The notes under the pieces are model-generated. The model did not search any database. It had not been told where the DNA came from and worked only from the letters and a program-made list of their open reading frames with translations. DNA of 35,469 nt from Myxococcales bacterium (GTDB lineage: Bacteria > Myxococcota_A > UBA9042), in the NCBI GenBank assembly GCA_947499075.1, contig CANMNA010000019.1, positions 1-35,469 of the forward strand. Direction: 5' to 3'. Made by a program: the position numbers and the translations under genes. Shown here piece after piece: positions 1 through 8,153 of this stretch (position 1 is its first letter; each line of letters opens with the position of its first letter).

Positions 1-178
1 CAGTGTCTGACCGGCAAGGTGCAGATAGGCAACGTACCAGCGGCCAAAAAAAGGCGGGTCCGCGAGAGCAACGCCGAACCGCTACCGCGCTGCCAGCCGC
101 GGATGGCAGCGTTCAACGAAACTTACACTCCTGCTATGAGGCCCCTAAGTCCGATTCTGAAAGGGCAATTTTGAGTCG

Positions 179-211
179 CTCATGTTTAAGTATGGCCCGA
201 ACCAACATGAG
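179..211. promoter_or_regulatory. 8-bp perfect inverted repeat in the leader region
   Basis: CTCATGTT at 179-186 is mirrored by AACATGAG at 204-211, with 17 bases between. The pair is a possible operator or a weak hairpin. No protein or clear promoter could be tied to it. Confidence 0.25.
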
Positions 212-248
212 ATCAATCCTTAGCCCGCCCCCTACCCGGACCGGGGCA

Positions 249-369
249 ACCGGTCAAAACCGGTGTAACGAAGTACGAGGCCTCAGGAGCGAGCGGCCCG
301 GAAGGTCGCTCTGGCCGTTGCCGTACCGAACTGCGCGAGGCACTATCCGCAGCCCCTGCCTGGGGTGCG
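249..369 (+). promoter_or_regulatory. Hairpin-rich 5' leader of the SDR gene
   Basis: Three hairpins follow each other just before the start codon at 377. The first is ACCGGT-CAAA-ACCGGT (249-264). The second pairs GAGCGGCC (291-298) with GGTCGCTC (304-311) around a five-base loop. The third pairs CGCA-CCCC (348-356, one bulged G) with GGGGTGCG (362-369). The last ends seven bases upstream of the ATG. This could be an attenuator or a translational control element. It does not match a riboswitch class known to me. The remaining part of 1-365 holds no convincing gene: the open frame at 3-380 has no family resemblance. Confidence 0.3.
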
Positions 370-376
370 AGCCACC

Positions 377-1927
377 ATGACCGCTGACCTCCCCCCGCAA
401 GACACACTTTTCGCCCAGCAGTTACGAGACGCGACAGCGCTGCTCGAGAGCGTCGCGCGCAACCGCGACCTGCTGCGCGGGCTGTCGCAGCAAGACCGCG
501 CGCGCTTGTTGACCGCCGCGGGCGACGTGTTCTGCCCCGACCTCGACCAGCGGCGGCAAGAGAGCAAGCTCCGCAGTCGCCAGCGCAAGATCGACAAGGT
601 GCAGGCCGATCAGGCGCGGCGCGCCGACACCGGCATCCGCGTGCTGCGCAGCCAACCGGTGTTCCTGACGCCCAACGTGTTTCCGCCGGGTGAGCCGCCG
701 CAGGACAATCTGCCCGGCAATGGCGACCTCGACGACCGACCGACCACCCAGATCCCGCAGCATTGCTACGTCTGCAAGTGCAAGTATTCGCATATTCACC
801 AATTTTACGACCAGCTGTGCCCGCCTTGCGCCGACCTGAATTGGCGCAAGCGCAGCGAAACCGCCAATCTGCGCGGCCGGGTAGCGCTGCTGACCGGCGG
901 CCGGGTCAAGATTGGCTATCAGGCGGGGATCAAGTTGCTGCGCTGTGGTGCACGCTTGCTGGTCACGACGCGTTTCCCGCGCGACTGCGCGCTGCGCTAC
1001 GCCCAAGAGCCCGACTTTGCGACGTGGGGCGACCGCTTGCAGATCTTTGGGCTGGACCTGCGCCACACGCCCAGCGTCGAGGCGTTCTGCGCGCACCTGC
1101 TGCACACCAGCGATCGGCTCGACTTCATCATCAACAATGCCTGTCAGACCGTGCGCCGGCCGCCGCAATTCTACCGCCACATGCTCGACCACGAGACCAC
1201 GGCGCTGGGCAACCTGCCACCGCCGGTGCAGCGGCTGCTGGGCACGTATGAGGGCCTGCGCGGCGTCAATTTGTTGACTGAGGCGACGCCGTTGCTGGCC
1301 CAGCGCGAGGTCACAGCTGGGTTGAGCCGACCTGCCGAGCTGTCCCAAGCCGTGTTGTTGCCCGATGAGTTGCATCCGCAGCAGCACCTGTTTCCCGATG
1401 GGCGGCTCGACCAGGATCTGCAGCAAATCGACTTGCGGCAGCGTAATTCGTGGCGGCTGTTGCTGGCCGAAGTCAGCACGGTCGAGCTGCTGGAGACCCA
1501 GCTCATCAACGCGGTTGCGCCGTTTGTGCTCAATGCCCAACTCAAACCGCTGTTGCTGCGCACGCCGGAGCGCGACAAGCACATCGTCAACGTCTCGGCG
1601 GTCGAGGGGCAATTCTACCGCAAGCTCAAGACCACGCGGCACCCGCACACCAACATGGCCAAGGCGGCGCTCAACATGATGACGCGGACGTCGGCGGCCG
1701 AGTACCACGCCGATGGGATCCACATGAACAGCGTCGATACGGGGTGGATCAACGATGAAGACCCGCTGCACATTGCCGAGCGCAAGATTGTCGAGCAGCA
1801 CTTCCATCCGCCGCTGGACATTGTCGATGGCGCGGCGCGGATTTTGGACCCGGTCATCGCGGGCATCAACACAGGCCGCCACGTCTGGGGTCAATTTCTC
1901 AAGGATTATGGGGTGACGGACTGGTAG
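377..1927 (+). CDS. SDR-fold oxidoreductase-like protein with N-terminal zinc ribbon
   Basis: A 516-residue protein. Residues 1-125 are helical and charged. A zinc-ribbon-like cluster follows (C130-x2-C133 and C148-x2-C151), then a Rossmann-type short-chain dehydrogenase domain: TGGRVKIG at about 173-180, the NNAC version of the NNAG motif, and a C-terminal VDTGWINDE segment. The catalytic YxxxK motif reads TNMAK (T425, K429), so the tyrosine is replaced while the lysine stays. That makes ordinary dehydrogenase activity doubtful; it may bind NAD(P) or act in another way. ATG 377 was chosen over the in-frame GTG at 365, which lies inside a hairpin. The domain is about twice the usual SDR size (250 residues) because of the N-terminal extension and inserts. 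Substrate and pathway cannot be read from the sequence or its neighbours. Confidence 0.85.
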   Translation: MTADLPPQDTLFAQQLRDATALLESVARNRDLLRGLSQQDRARLLTAAGDVFCPDLDQRRQESKLRSRQRKIDKVQADQARRADTGIRVLRSQPVFLTPNVFPPGEPPQDNLPGNGDLDDRPTTQIPQHCYVCKCKYSHIHQFYDQLCPPCADLNWRKRSETANLRGRVALLTGGRVKIGYQAGIKLLRCGARLLVTTRFPRDCALRYAQEPDFATWGDRLQIFGLDLRHTPSVEAFCAHLLHTSDRLDFIINNACQTVRRPPQFYRHMLDHETTALGNLPPPVQRLLGTYEGLRGVNLLTEATPLLAQREVTAGLSRPAELSQAVLLPDELHPQQHLFPDGRLDQDLQQIDLRQRNSWRLLLAEVSTVELLETQLINAVAPFVLNAQLKPLLLRTPERDKHIVNVSAVEGQFYRKLKTTRHPHTNMAKAALNMMTRTSAAEYHADGIHMNSVDTGWINDEDPLHIAERKIVEQHFHPPLDIVDGAARILDPVIAGINTGRHVWGQFLKDYGVTDW

Positions 1928-2075
1928 GGCTGCACGCGCCGTGGGCTGGCGACCGGTCACCTTGGGCATCGGCGGCGGCCAAGGCATCGCGACCCTCATC
2001 GAGCGCGTGTAGGCCACGCGCCGACTTTCCGTGCTACGCTTGCCACCACCCGCGTGACTGCGGCGAGGCCCGCCC

Positions 2076-2594
2076 GTGCCTGTGCAGCACCCCAACGCCG
2101 AGCCGACTGCCCGCAGCAAGCGTCTGATTGGCACCGCAGTCCTTGTGACCGCCACGCTGGTCGTGATCGGCCTGCAGTACAAGCGTGGCGGCGGGCGGCG
2201 CGAGCAGGCTCTCGATGTTGCATTTGCCGAGTTGGCCCGCGCCGACTTGATCAGCGGCAAGCCGCGCAAGGATCACGTCATCAAAGCGCAAGCGGCCTTC
2301 GTCAAAGCCGCGGCAGTGGTCAGCTTGGAGCCGCAGGCCCTGATCGGGGTGGCGATGACCGATGTGGCCTTGACGCAGTGGGGTCAGCCCGTGTACCTGC
2401 CGTGCGCGCCGACGCAGTGCTCGCAAGAGCAGGTGGTGGTGCAGTGTCGCAGCCTCATCGAGCGTGGCAAGCCCTCAGACGCGCTGCAATTCGCTCAGGT
2501 ACCCGAGATTGCCCGCCATCGGCCGGCGCTGACCCAGCTGGAGCGGTTCGCGGAGCGCTGGTTGGCCGCGCGCAAGGCGATTCCGGGCATGTAG
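2076..2594 (+). CDS. Small membrane-anchored protein of unknown function
   Basis: A 172-residue protein with a GTG start; an in-frame GTG at 2082 is an equal candidate. Residues about 17-33 form one hydrophobic membrane segment preceded by Arg/Lys. The rest is alpha-helical, Ala/Leu-rich and similar in feel to TPR or helical-repeat periplasmic domains, with a Cys pair (CAPTQC) in the middle. No family is recognised. The stop codon TAG (2592-2594) is the first triplet of the downstream intergenic repeat, so the natural C-terminus may have been set by that insertion. It lies about 150 bases after the SDR gene on the same strand; co-transcription is possible but not shown. Confidence 0.6.
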   Translation: MPVQHPNAEPTARSKRLIGTAVLVTATLVVIGLQYKRGGGRREQALDVAFAELARADLISGKPRKDHVIKAQAAFVKAAAVVSLEPQALIGVAMTDVALTQWGQPVYLPCAPTQCSQEQVVVQCRSLIERGKPSDALQFAQVPEIARHRPALTQLERFAERWLAARKAIPGM

Positions 2595-2719
2595 GCAACG
2601 GTCAAGGAACAACTCGATCACTTTGGTGCTGCACGGAGCGGCGAGTCGGCTGTGAAGCCGCTAGCTTGCGACCCACCAAGCAAGCACGAATTGTCCAAGT
2701 TATGCTTGGACAGTTCCTA
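2592..2719 (+). repeat. Intergenic structured repeat, copy A (128 bp)
   Basis: The left end TAGGCAACGGTC and right end GACAGTTCCTA form an imperfect terminal inverted repeat. The conserved core at 2635-2677 starts GGAGCGGCGAGTC and ends GCGACCCACC; it contains the hairpin CGGCT-GTGA-AGCCG. The right-hand hairpin (2688-2716) has a 12-bp stem, GAATTGTCCAAG with CTTGGACAGTTC, and a five-base loop. It is nearly identical to copy D (35252-35381, opposite strand) and shares its architecture with copies B and C. No coding capacity is seen. Confidence 0.85.
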
Positions 2720-2955
2720 GAGGGTGTATTCGATTGTGTCAACTGAAAACCGCAGCGTTGATCACGGCTTGGGACGCCGTCGCAATGAATTGCGCGGCTA
2801 CAGGTGACGGCGCTCGCCTGCGCGGGCACCCGGCCGGGTGTCGGCGTGGGCCGACACCGTTACCTGTAGCCGCAGAATTTATTCTGACCGTGAAAATGTG
2901 AAGGTCTTCGGTCTTCGCGAGCCCCGCGCAGGCCGCCTTTTCGAATACACCCTCT
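2719..2955. repeat. 237-bp element with 15-bp perfect terminal inverted repeats and REP-like arms
   Basis: AGAGGGTGTATTCGA (2719-2733) is exactly inverted at 2941-2955. Inside, CGGCTACAGGTGACGG (2795-2810) is inverted at 2857-2872 with one mismatch. Each arm is flanked by a small hairpin: CGCAAT-GA-ATTGCG at 2781-2794 and CAGAAT-TT-ATTCTG at 2873-2886. A hairpin with an 8-bp stem (2837-2858) lies between the arms. The layout resembles a REP doublet or a MITE. The right half is related to 34800-34857. It abuts repeat A and ends 13 bases from the stop codon of the minus-strand gene, so it may also act as a transcription end signal. Confidence 0.75.
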
Positions 2956-2968
2956 CGCGCATCGGGCG

Positions 2969-5143
2969 CTACCTGACAAACAGGCCGTGTGACTGCCAAC
3001 TTGCCGTCTGGTCGTTGCCGTTGCCCCAGTAGTGGGCATTGATGGCGTACTGATCGTCTGCAGTGCCCATGTCGTAGTAGCCACTGCCGACGGCGAAGTC
3101 AGACACACAGTGCAGGGTCGAAAACGAGCTGACGCCGTAGGTCTTGCCGTTGGAGCTTGCGGGCCAGTCCATCAGCGAGGCGCCGGCGATGCCACCCGAG
3201 TGGCCGTGGATCATGCCCGCAAAGCCAGCGATGCCCCCCGACACATTGTAGCTCCAGTCCGCGGTGAAGAAGCCGTAGCCAAGCGCCGCGCAGTCGCGGT
3301 GGTAGAACGGGTCGCCGTTGTAGTCCAGGTTGCTGATGGCGCCGAATAGCTTGTTGTACGTATACATGCGGTTGCCGGCGTTGATGACGGCCCATACGCT
3401 GGCCGACATGTCGCGGTGCTGCCAGGCAAGGTTGCGGCTCGGCTTGGCGAGGCTGCGGATCATCGCGTCTTGAAACGGGACTTTGTCGTAAGCCGAGCAC
3501 AATGCGTTTTCGTCCTTGTTGGACGCACAGTCCTGGTTGGTAATCGGGGTCTTGTTGCGCCATTGCGCGGTGTTTTTTCGGTTCATCGTCGGGTCATTGC
3601 CTTTGATCTTGGCGACCAATGTCCATCCGCCACCACCGGACTCTTGATCGCAGTAGGCTTGAAACGAAGCGTTGGCACCGCTGGGGCCATCTGGGTCGAT
3701 CCAGTAAGGACCGGTCTTGGCGCCCGGCGCTTTGGCCTTGATGTCTTTGCAAGTAAGACCTGGGTCGTCCTTGTTGGTGCCGAGCAACCGGGGGAACCAC
3801 GCCAACCCGTCACAGACTTGGATGCCAGCGATCAAGTCGTTCCAGCGAATCGCACCTTTTTGCCACTGGTTGCACACTTGGCTGTTGTCGCTGAGCACCA
3901 AGTTGCCGCCCATCGCCAGTTTCTTGTCCGAGTACACGCCGATGTTGACGCTCCACTTGGTGACCTGACCATCCAGGCCGCCGCCATTGGCCTTGGTGTC
4001 TGGCACGGCCAACTGCCAATTGCCCTTGGGGTTCTTGCCGATCCATGTCGTCAAGTCGCCGTTGACGACTTTGTCGGGCGCCGGCACGGTGAACTTGATG
4101 GCCGTCCCCGTGCCGGACTTGCTGTACAGCACATATTCGACATTGTTGGGATCGTACAGCTTGACGATGATACCTGAGGCGTCCTTGGTGGTGATCTCGA
4201 CCGAGATGGTGAGATCGATGGCCGTGCCGAGGTCAGGGACGGTGATGATGCCGTTGGAGGAACCCGTCGGGTCGTTGTCCTTGACATCGATAGGGGCAAG
4301 CGCCGGCACGACTTCAGTGTACTTGTTGGTCATCAGACCATACGACAGCTTGCTTAGGGTGTTGGCGTCGATGGCGTCAAATGGGCTGGCGCAGTCCAGG
4401 CTGCCGTCGGCCTTGTGGCCCTTGACCATCAGGCCCGAACCGCAGGCCACACCGACCTGAGCCAGCACTGGCAGCGCCTGCAGGTCACCGTATTTGCCGG
4501 TGAGCGCCACATCGGAGTAGACCGGCTTGTCTTTGAGATCTTTGTAGCTGCCGGTGCCAGCGACTGCCGACAACGATGCCGCCTTGACGTAGTCCGCGAG
4601 GTCGGCCGTCTTGGCCAAGCCGCTCAGCTCGCTGGCTTTGGCGTAGCTGCCGAGATCGGTCGCTTTGGCGTAGGGCTGCAGCACGGCACTGTCCAAGGCC
4701 GCGGCCTTGATACATCCCGAGCACTCGACCGCGGCGGCCTTGTTGGCCATTTCGGCCACCAGCGCGTAGGCCACCGACTTCAATTGGGCCCGCGACAGCT
4801 CTGGGTCGCTGCCCACCGCAATACCGAGCCACAGCTCGCTGGCTGCAGCCAGTGTCGCAGGCGCTACTGGCGTCTTGCCGCCCAGCGTGTACGTGAACTG
4901 CCCAGACTTGAGCGTGATCTGGGTGCTCAACTCGCTCCACACGGCGGTGCCGCCGCTGGCCTGTGGGTACAACGCGAACGATGCGGCGTAGTTGCCATCG
5001 GCGGCCGCGCCGCCGCCTGCCGAAGTGAGCACGCCTTCGATGCCAATCAGGCTGGGCACCGCGGCATGGGTTGGCGTGACAAAGAGCAAGCAAGTGGCCG
5101 CAGAAATGGCGGCGGTCAGCGTGCGGATCCAGATGGAAGTCAT
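2969..5143 (-). CDS. Secreted P-domain and fibrinogen-like domain surface protein
   Basis: A 724-residue secreted protein. The ATG at 5143 is preceded by a good ribosome site (GAGGAAAG). A signal peptide covers about residues 1-27 (cut near THA-AVPS). Residues 28-130 form a beta-rich N-terminal domain. Residues 140-205 hold repeated segments such as YAKATDL, YAKASEL and YVKAASL, which recall phage tail-fibre or adhesin stalk repeats. Residues about 297-402 look like a proprotein-convertase P domain (VKLYDPNNVEYVL, GNWQLAVPDT). Residues 463-724 look like a fibrinogen-related C-terminal domain (TCKDIKA start, YCDQESGGGGWTLV signature, many Cys and aromatics). The combination suggests a surface or secreted binding protein, perhaps for glycans; no catalytic site is seen. 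It is transcribed divergently from the lipoprotein at 5362. Confidence 0.85.
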   Translation of the reverse strand: MTSIWIRTLTAAISAATCLLFVTPTHAAVPSLIGIEGVLTSAGGGAAADGNYAASFALYPQASGGTAVWSELSTQITLKSGQFTYTLGGKTPVAPATLAAASELWLGIAVGSDPELSRAQLKSVAYALVAEMANKAAAVECSGCIKAAALDSAVLQPYAKATDLGSYAKASELSGLAKTADLADYVKAASLSAVAGTGSYKDLKDKPVYSDVALTGKYGDLQALPVLAQVGVACGSGLMVKGHKADGSLDCASPFDAIDANTLSKLSYGLMTNKYTEVVPALAPIDVKDNDPTGSSNGIITVPDLGTAIDLTISVEITTKDASGIIVKLYDPNNVEYVLYSKSGTGTAIKFTVPAPDKVVNGDLTTWIGKNPKGNWQLAVPDTKANGGGLDGQVTKWSVNIGVYSDKKLAMGGNLVLSDNSQVCNQWQKGAIRWNDLIAGIQVCDGLAWFPRLLGTNKDDPGLTCKDIKAKAPGAKTGPYWIDPDGPSGANASFQAYCDQESGGGGWTLVAKIKGNDPTMNRKNTAQWRNKTPITNQDCASNKDENALCSAYDKVPFQDAMIRSLAKPSRNLAWQHRDMSASVWAVINAGNRMYTYNKLFGAISNLDYNGDPFYHRDCAALGYGFFTADWSYNVSGGIAGFAGMIHGHSGGIAGASLMDWPASSNGKTYGVSSFSTLHCVSDFAVGSGYYDMGTADDQYAINAHYWGNGNDQTASWQSHGLFVR

Positions 5144-5361
5144 GGCCTTTCCTCGGTGTCCAGTGGCGCAAGGCGAAGTGGCCGTCGGGCGGGTGCCAAG
5201 GTGGCGGCGCGCAGCGGTCAAGGCGCCAACAGTAGCCACCGCCGCTGGACTTGTCCACTGCGCCCGTGGCTTGCGCAGCATTTGGACATTGCGTTGCAAC
5301 GCCAACACCTTTACGCTAAGCGGGTTGCGCCCGGCCAAGGCCGGCGGTGAACGAGGACGGT
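5144..5361. promoter_or_regulatory. Divergent intergenic region
   Basis: This 218-bp stretch separates two divergently transcribed genes and must carry the promoters of both. No convincing -35/-10 pair could be picked out. The open frame that extends the minus-strand gene upstream through it lacks protein-like composition. Confidence 0.35.
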
Positions 5362-6414
5362 ATGAGCACACACTCCCGGTGCCTGCGCGTGCGGTGGGCC
5401 TGGTTGGCTTTGCTGGCGGCATGTCAAGCCCCGCATGGGCCAGTTGTCGAGCAGCCCAAGCGCCTGTCGACGCTGCACCAGCAGCTGCCGACCGCACCAG
5501 CGATTCAAGCTGCGCAGCCCGTACTTGCCAATCAAACGCGGATTAAGGTTGGCCCAGCGGCGATGCCGCTGCTGACACTGCCATGGGGCCACGCCGCTGG
5601 GCACCTGGGCCACCGACCGGCCGACGAGAGCATTGCCGAAGGCCCGATGGCGCTCGATGTGGGCCCAGACGGGCGGATCGCGGTCCTCGATCAGGTCCAT
5701 GCCCGGGTGCAGGTCTGGCGCGACGGGCAACTGCCTGAGGTGCTGGGCTTGCCGAGCAACGCCTTTCAGGATCTCGCTTTTGGCCCCGATGGCCGGCTGT
5801 GGGCCATGCGGCGGCACGGGCAACCTGAAATTATTGCCGTAGGCGCAGTTCCTCCACTGGTCGTGGCGCTTGCGCACCCGCGCTTGGGCGAACCGGCCGC
5901 AGCCACGGCGTTGCTCGTTGGCCGTGACGGCGTCTGGATTGAGCGCGTCCATCAAGACGTGCTGCACCTGAGCGATGCCCAAGCGGGCACGCCGGCGGAC
6001 CCGCAGGCGTTGCTGGGTCGCTTTGGGGCGGGCCAGCTCTTGGTCACCGCTACGCTCAGGCCACCGACCGACGCGTGGGTGGTTGCGTGGACGACCGACG
6101 GAGCCGTCGCGTGGCAGGCGCAGGCTCAAGTGCGAGACGCCACCAACAACCTGCTGCCGATTCTGGCGCTGCGCGAGTGGGCGCCGACAGCAGACGGCGG
6201 GGCTTGGCTGGTGATCGAGACAGCCGAAGGCGCCGAGCGGCGGCACCAAGCACTGCGCTGGGCTGCAGGTGGCCAATTGGCCCAGACTGTGGACTTGCCG
6301 CTGCCAACCGGCCCAGACGAGCAGTTCCGACCGTACCGGGTGGGCCCCGACGACGCCTTGTACGCGCTGGTCGCCGACACCGATGCCGCTCGGGTCTGGA
6401 GGTTTGCGCCATGA
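5362..6414 (+). CDS. Lipoprotein with NHL/beta-propeller-like repeats
   Basis: A 350-residue protein. ATG 5362 follows GAGGACGG, which fits a ribosome site better than the in-frame GTG at 5347. The lipobox LLAAC puts the lipidated Cys at residue 21. The body holds repeated blade-like motifs (ALDVGPDGRIAVLD, DLAFGPDGRLWAM) typical of NHL or SMP-30-like beta-propellers, so it is probably an envelope-anchored binding or scaffold protein. Its TGA overlaps the ATG of the next gene (ATGA, 6411-6414), which implies translational coupling and a shared task with the peptidoglycan-hydrolase-like protein downstream. No enzyme site was recognised. Confidence 0.8.
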   Translation: MSTHSRCLRVRWAWLALLAACQAPHGPVVEQPKRLSTLHQQLPTAPAIQAAQPVLANQTRIKVGPAAMPLLTLPWGHAAGHLGHRPADESIAEGPMALDVGPDGRIAVLDQVHARVQVWRDGQLPEVLGLPSNAFQDLAFGPDGRLWAMRRHGQPEIIAVGAVPPLVVALAHPRLGEPAAATALLVGRDGVWIERVHQDVLHLSDAQAGTPADPQALLGRFGAGQLLVTATLRPPTDAWVVAWTTDGAVAWQAQAQVRDATNNLLPILALREWAPTADGGAWLVIETAEGAERRHQALRWAAGGQLAQTVDLPLPTGPDEQFRPYRVGPDDALYALVADTDAARVWRFAP

Positions 6415-8153
6415 AAAACGCTTTGATTTTGGCGGTCACTGCGCTGGCTTGTGCCCTGCCCACGGCCGGACGCGCGGCACCGCCGACCATGACCACCGAC
6501 GCGATTGTCGAGCTGTCCAAGTACGTGGTCGGCTATTCCTACTGGTGGGGCCACGGCCGGTACCGCACTGACGGCAAGGAGCCTGGGTCCTGCAAGGGCA
6601 ATTGCGCCACCTGCGGTTGCCCACAATGCACCCACAGCGGTGCTTACGGCGCTGACTGCTCAGGCTTTGTGGCCAAGGCGTGGCAAATTCCCAACACAAT
6701 TGCGGTGACCACCGACGCGCATCCGTACGGCACCATTCACTTCATCGCCGCGGGCGCCAACTGGAACACGGTGGCCAAGTCGGCGGTCAAGCGCGGCGAC
6801 TCCTTTGTCTACAACATCAACGGCGCCGGGCACATGTTCATCTATGACAGTGGCGACCCGGCGGGCAGCGTGTGGGCGTGGGAGTGCAAGGGATGCTCCT
6901 ACGGATGCGTGCACGACTTGCGCACGATTTCGAGCGACTACAAAGCGATTCGCCGGATCAACGTCGTGGATGCCCCAGACAAAGACGGTGACGGCGAGCC
7001 AGACAAGACCGACAACTGCCAGACGGTGAAAAATCCGGGCCAGCAAGACATGGACAAAGACGGCAAAGGCGACGCCTGCGATGACGACCAGGACGGCGAC
7101 ACGGTGGCCAACACCAAAGACAACTGCGAAACGGTCAAGAACACCGACCAGAAGAACACCGACGGCGACACCATGGGCGACGCCTGCGACCCGGACAACG
7201 ACAACGACGGCGTGCTCGATGCCAAGGACAACTGCCCGGTCGACAAGAACGTCGGCCAAACAGACTTGGACAAGGACGCCAAGGGCGACACCTGCGACGA
7301 CGACAAGGATGGCGACACGGTCTTGAACACCAAAGACAATTGCCCAGAGGTAAAAAACCCGGATCAATTGGACGCCAACAACAACGGCATCGGCGACGCC
7401 TGCGAAGGCGACGCTGACAAAGACGGCGTGCCGGACAAGACCGATAATTGCCCAAGCGTCAAGAACACCGAGCAATTGGACATGGACAAAAACGGCAAAG
7501 GCGACGCCTGCGACGACGACGCCGATGGCGACACTGCGCTAGATGTCAAAGACAACTGCCCAGGCTTGGCCAATGCTGCCCAGACCGACAGCGACAAAGA
7601 CGGCAAGGGCGATGCCTGCGACCCGGATCAGGATGGCGACGGCGTCGATGACAAAGGCGCCGCCGCGGTCGACAATTGCCCCGCCGTAGCCAACGTCGGC
7701 CAAGAGGACGGCGACGGCGACGGCGTAGGCGATGCGTGCGATGGCGACGTCGACGGCGACATGGTTGCTAACGACCCGGACAACTGTCCGACGACGCCCA
7801 ACGCTGACCAAAAAGACGGCGATGGCGACGGAACCGGCGATGCCTGTGCGGGCGACCCGGGCGACCCGAGCGCCGCCGATGCCCAAGCCGCGGCTGAGGC
7901 TGCTGGCGCCGACGCTGCCGCGGCGGGCGCGGACACGGCGGCACCTGCCAGCGACACCAAAGTTGCCCCAGAAAGCACCGGTCTGGGCGCCATCGATGGC
8001 AGTGTCGCGGCGAACCCAGTTGGCACAGGCAGTACGCCGACGGCGAGCAGTGGGTGCCAAACGGGCGGGCGCGCGCCCGCGTGGCCATGGGCGGTTGTGC
8101 TTGTGCTGTCAGCGGCTGTTGTCTCTCGTGTTCGGCGGGCTAGGTTGGCCTAA
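6411..8153 (+). CDS. NlpC/P60-like cysteine peptidase with thrombospondin type 3 repeats and MYXO-CTERM-like tail
   Basis: A 580-residue protein whose ATG overlaps the preceding stop. Residues 1-22 form a signal peptide. Residues 25-180 resemble an NlpC/P60 or CHAP cysteine hydrolase: GADCSGF with Cys83 as the likely nucleophile and GAGHMF with His141 as the partner. The fold carries extra cysteines (CATCGCPQC, CKGCSYGC) that could form disulphides or bind metal. Residues about 187-484 hold eight thrombospondin type 3 calcium-binding repeats (DxDxDG...DNC...GDAC). An Ala/Asp-rich linker leads to a C-terminal Gly-Cys, a hydrophobic helix and an Arg-rich end (RRARLA), the layout of the MYXO-CTERM signal known to direct proteins to the myxobacterial surface. 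It probably cleaves peptidoglycan peptides or amides at the envelope. The stop TAA is the first triplet of repeat B. Confidence 0.85.
   Translation: MKNALILAVTALACALPTAGRAAPPTMTTDAIVELSKYVVGYSYWWGHGRYRTDGKEPGSCKGNCATCGCPQCTHSGAYGADCSGFVAKAWQIPNTIAVTTDAHPYGTIHFIAAGANWNTVAKSAVKRGDSFVYNINGAGHMFIYDSGDPAGSVWAWECKGCSYGCVHDLRTISSDYKAIRRINVVDAPDKDGDGEPDKTDNCQTVKNPGQQDMDKDGKGDACDDDQDGDTVANTKDNCETVKNTDQKNTDGDTMGDACDPDNDNDGVLDAKDNCPVDKNVGQTDLDKDAKGDTCDDDKDGDTVLNTKDNCPEVKNPDQLDANNNGIGDACEGDADKDGVPDKTDNCPSVKNTEQLDMDKNGKGDACDDDADGDTALDVKDNCPGLANAAQTDSDKDGKGDACDPDQDGDGVDDKGAAAVDNCPAVANVGQEDGDGDGVGDACDGDVDGDMVANDPDNCPTTPNADQKDGDGDGTGDACAGDPGDPSAADAQAAAEAAGADAAAAGADTAAPASDTKVAPESTGLGAIDGSVAANPVGTGSTPTASSGCQTGGRAPAWPWAVVLVLSAAVVSRVRRARLA

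Noticed and set aside
3..380. Open frame in the leader region
   Set aside because: Low-complexity composition, no family resemblance, overlaps the hairpins before the SDR gene.
422..2269. Long minus-strand frame (615 codons)
   Set aside because: Shadow of the SDR and membrane-protein genes; Arg/Gln/His-rich composition typical of antisense frames in GC-rich DNA.
2781..2886. Possible integron attC site
   Set aside because: The arms lack the conserved attC core (GTTRRRY and its mirror), and no integrase or cassette pattern is present.
5144..5497. Upstream extension of the fibrinogen-like protein
   Set aside because: Good ribosome site and signal peptide place the start at 5143; the extension is not protein-like.
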